Positions 4,990 to 5,287 of a stretch of 5,287 nt of DNA are shown one piece after another (position 1 is the stretch's first letter; the number at the start of each line of letters is the position of its first letter). The notes under the pieces were generated by a model. It was not told the origin of the DNA. It was given only the letters and a program-made list of their open reading frames with translations, and made no database searches. Location of the stretch: assembly GCA_029052085.1 (NCBI GenBank), contig JAIDJS010000062.1, positions 1-5,287 of the forward strand, read 5' to 3'. The translations under genes were made by a program, and so were the position numbers. The stretch is from Eubacterium sp. (GTDB lineage Bacteria; Bacillota; Clostridia; Oscillospirales; Acutalibacteraceae).

Positions 4990-5287
4990 ATGTACGCAGT
5001 TATCGTAACAGGCGGTAAGCAGTATAAGGTTGCTGAAGGCGATGTTCTTTACATTGAAAAGCTCGGCGTTGATGCTGAGGAAGAAATCACTTTCGATAAC
5101 GTTCTTGCTGTAAGCACAGATAAGGGCTTCAAGGCTGGTAAGGATTGCGCAAAGGCAACTGTAGCAGCTAAGGTTCTTAAGAACGGCAAGGGCAAGAAAA
5201 TCACTGTATTTACTTACAAGCCAAAGAAGAATGAAAAACGCAAGATGGGTCATCGGCAGCCGTACACAAAGGTTGAAATTACTGCTA
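4990..5287 (+). CDS. rplU: 50S ribosomal protein bL21, 3' end cut by window edge
   Basis: bL21 is a large-subunit protein that binds 23S rRNA and aids assembly. The 99 visible codons begin MYAVIVTGGKQYKV, the conserved N-terminal strand-turn of the family. They include GDVLYIEKL (18-26), KNGKGKKITVFTYKPKK (64-80) and the family signature KRKMGHRQPYTKVEI (83-97), whose basic residues contact rRNA. The family length is about 103 aa, so only a handful of residues and the stop are missing. AAGGAG (4976-4981) lies 8 nt before the start. A strong promoter and a 76-nt leader precede it. In Firmicutes rplU is usually followed by a small cysteine protease gene (Prp) and rpmA (bL27), which would lie to the right of the window. 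Confidence 0.97.
   Translation, partial: MYAVIVTGGKQYKVAEGDVLYIEKLGVDAEEEITFDNVLAVSTDKGFKAGKDCAKATVAAKVLKNGKGKKITVFTYKPKKNEKRKMGHRQPYTKVEITA

Noticed and set aside
4861..5253. Open frame of 130 codons on the minus strand
   Set aside because: It lies antisense to the rplU promoter, leader and coding sequence, has no ribosome site, and its product looks like no family; rplU on the plus strand is unmistakable.

Overview
The window looks like a chromosomal segment from a low-to-moderate GC member of the Firmicutes, most likely a gut-type clostridium (Oscillospirales/Ruminococcus-like). The evidence is the strong AGGAGG-type ribosome binding sites at 7-8 nt spacing, near-consensus sigma-A promoters, the BioY-type biotin transporter with a Gram-positive style BirA operator, and a CCTCCCTT/AAGGGAGG intergenic hairpin repeat of a kind I recall from such genomes. 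The genus is inference; no rRNA or other taxonomic marker is present except the N-terminal 99 codons of ribosomal protein L21.

Layout, left to right. (1) Positions 1-1326, minus strand: a PHP-domain metallohydrolase (334-1326), followed only 2 nt later by the start of a membrane-anchored protein that runs off the left edge (331 down to 1). They look like a translationally coupled pair. (2) Positions 1327-1483 form a divergent control region. It holds a promoter for the PHP gene and, facing the other way, a strong promoter whose -35 box lies inside a probable BirA operator. (3) Positions 1484-2333, plus strand: bioY (biotin ECF transporter S-component), with a Cys-rich DUF1284 protein overlapping it by 14 nt. 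(4) Positions 2334-2408: a perfect 11-bp inverted repeat followed by a T-run, with a TATAAT box in its loop. It may be at once the terminator of the bioY operon and the promoter or operator of the next one. (5) Positions 2409-4729, plus strand: a short-chain dehydrogenase/reductase and a GPH-family cation symporter, 29 nt apart, probably an uptake-plus-oxidoreduction operon. (6) Positions 4730-4989 hold no gene. They contain an intrinsic terminator, a structured intergenic repeat, a very strong promoter and a 5' leader. (7) Positions 4990-5287: rplU (bL21), cut by the right edge just before its expected end.

The genes fall into four transcription units that need not be functionally related. 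The best-supported regulatory logic is biotin control: biotinyl-AMP-bound BirA would block the bioY promoter. The SDR/transporter pair suggests import and redox conversion of one small substrate, which I cannot identify. I see no wholly new multi-gene system. The points most worth following up are the DUF1284-bioY coupling, the terminator/promoter composite at 2344-2391, the altered sodium-site residue in the transporter, and the intergenic repeat next to rplU.
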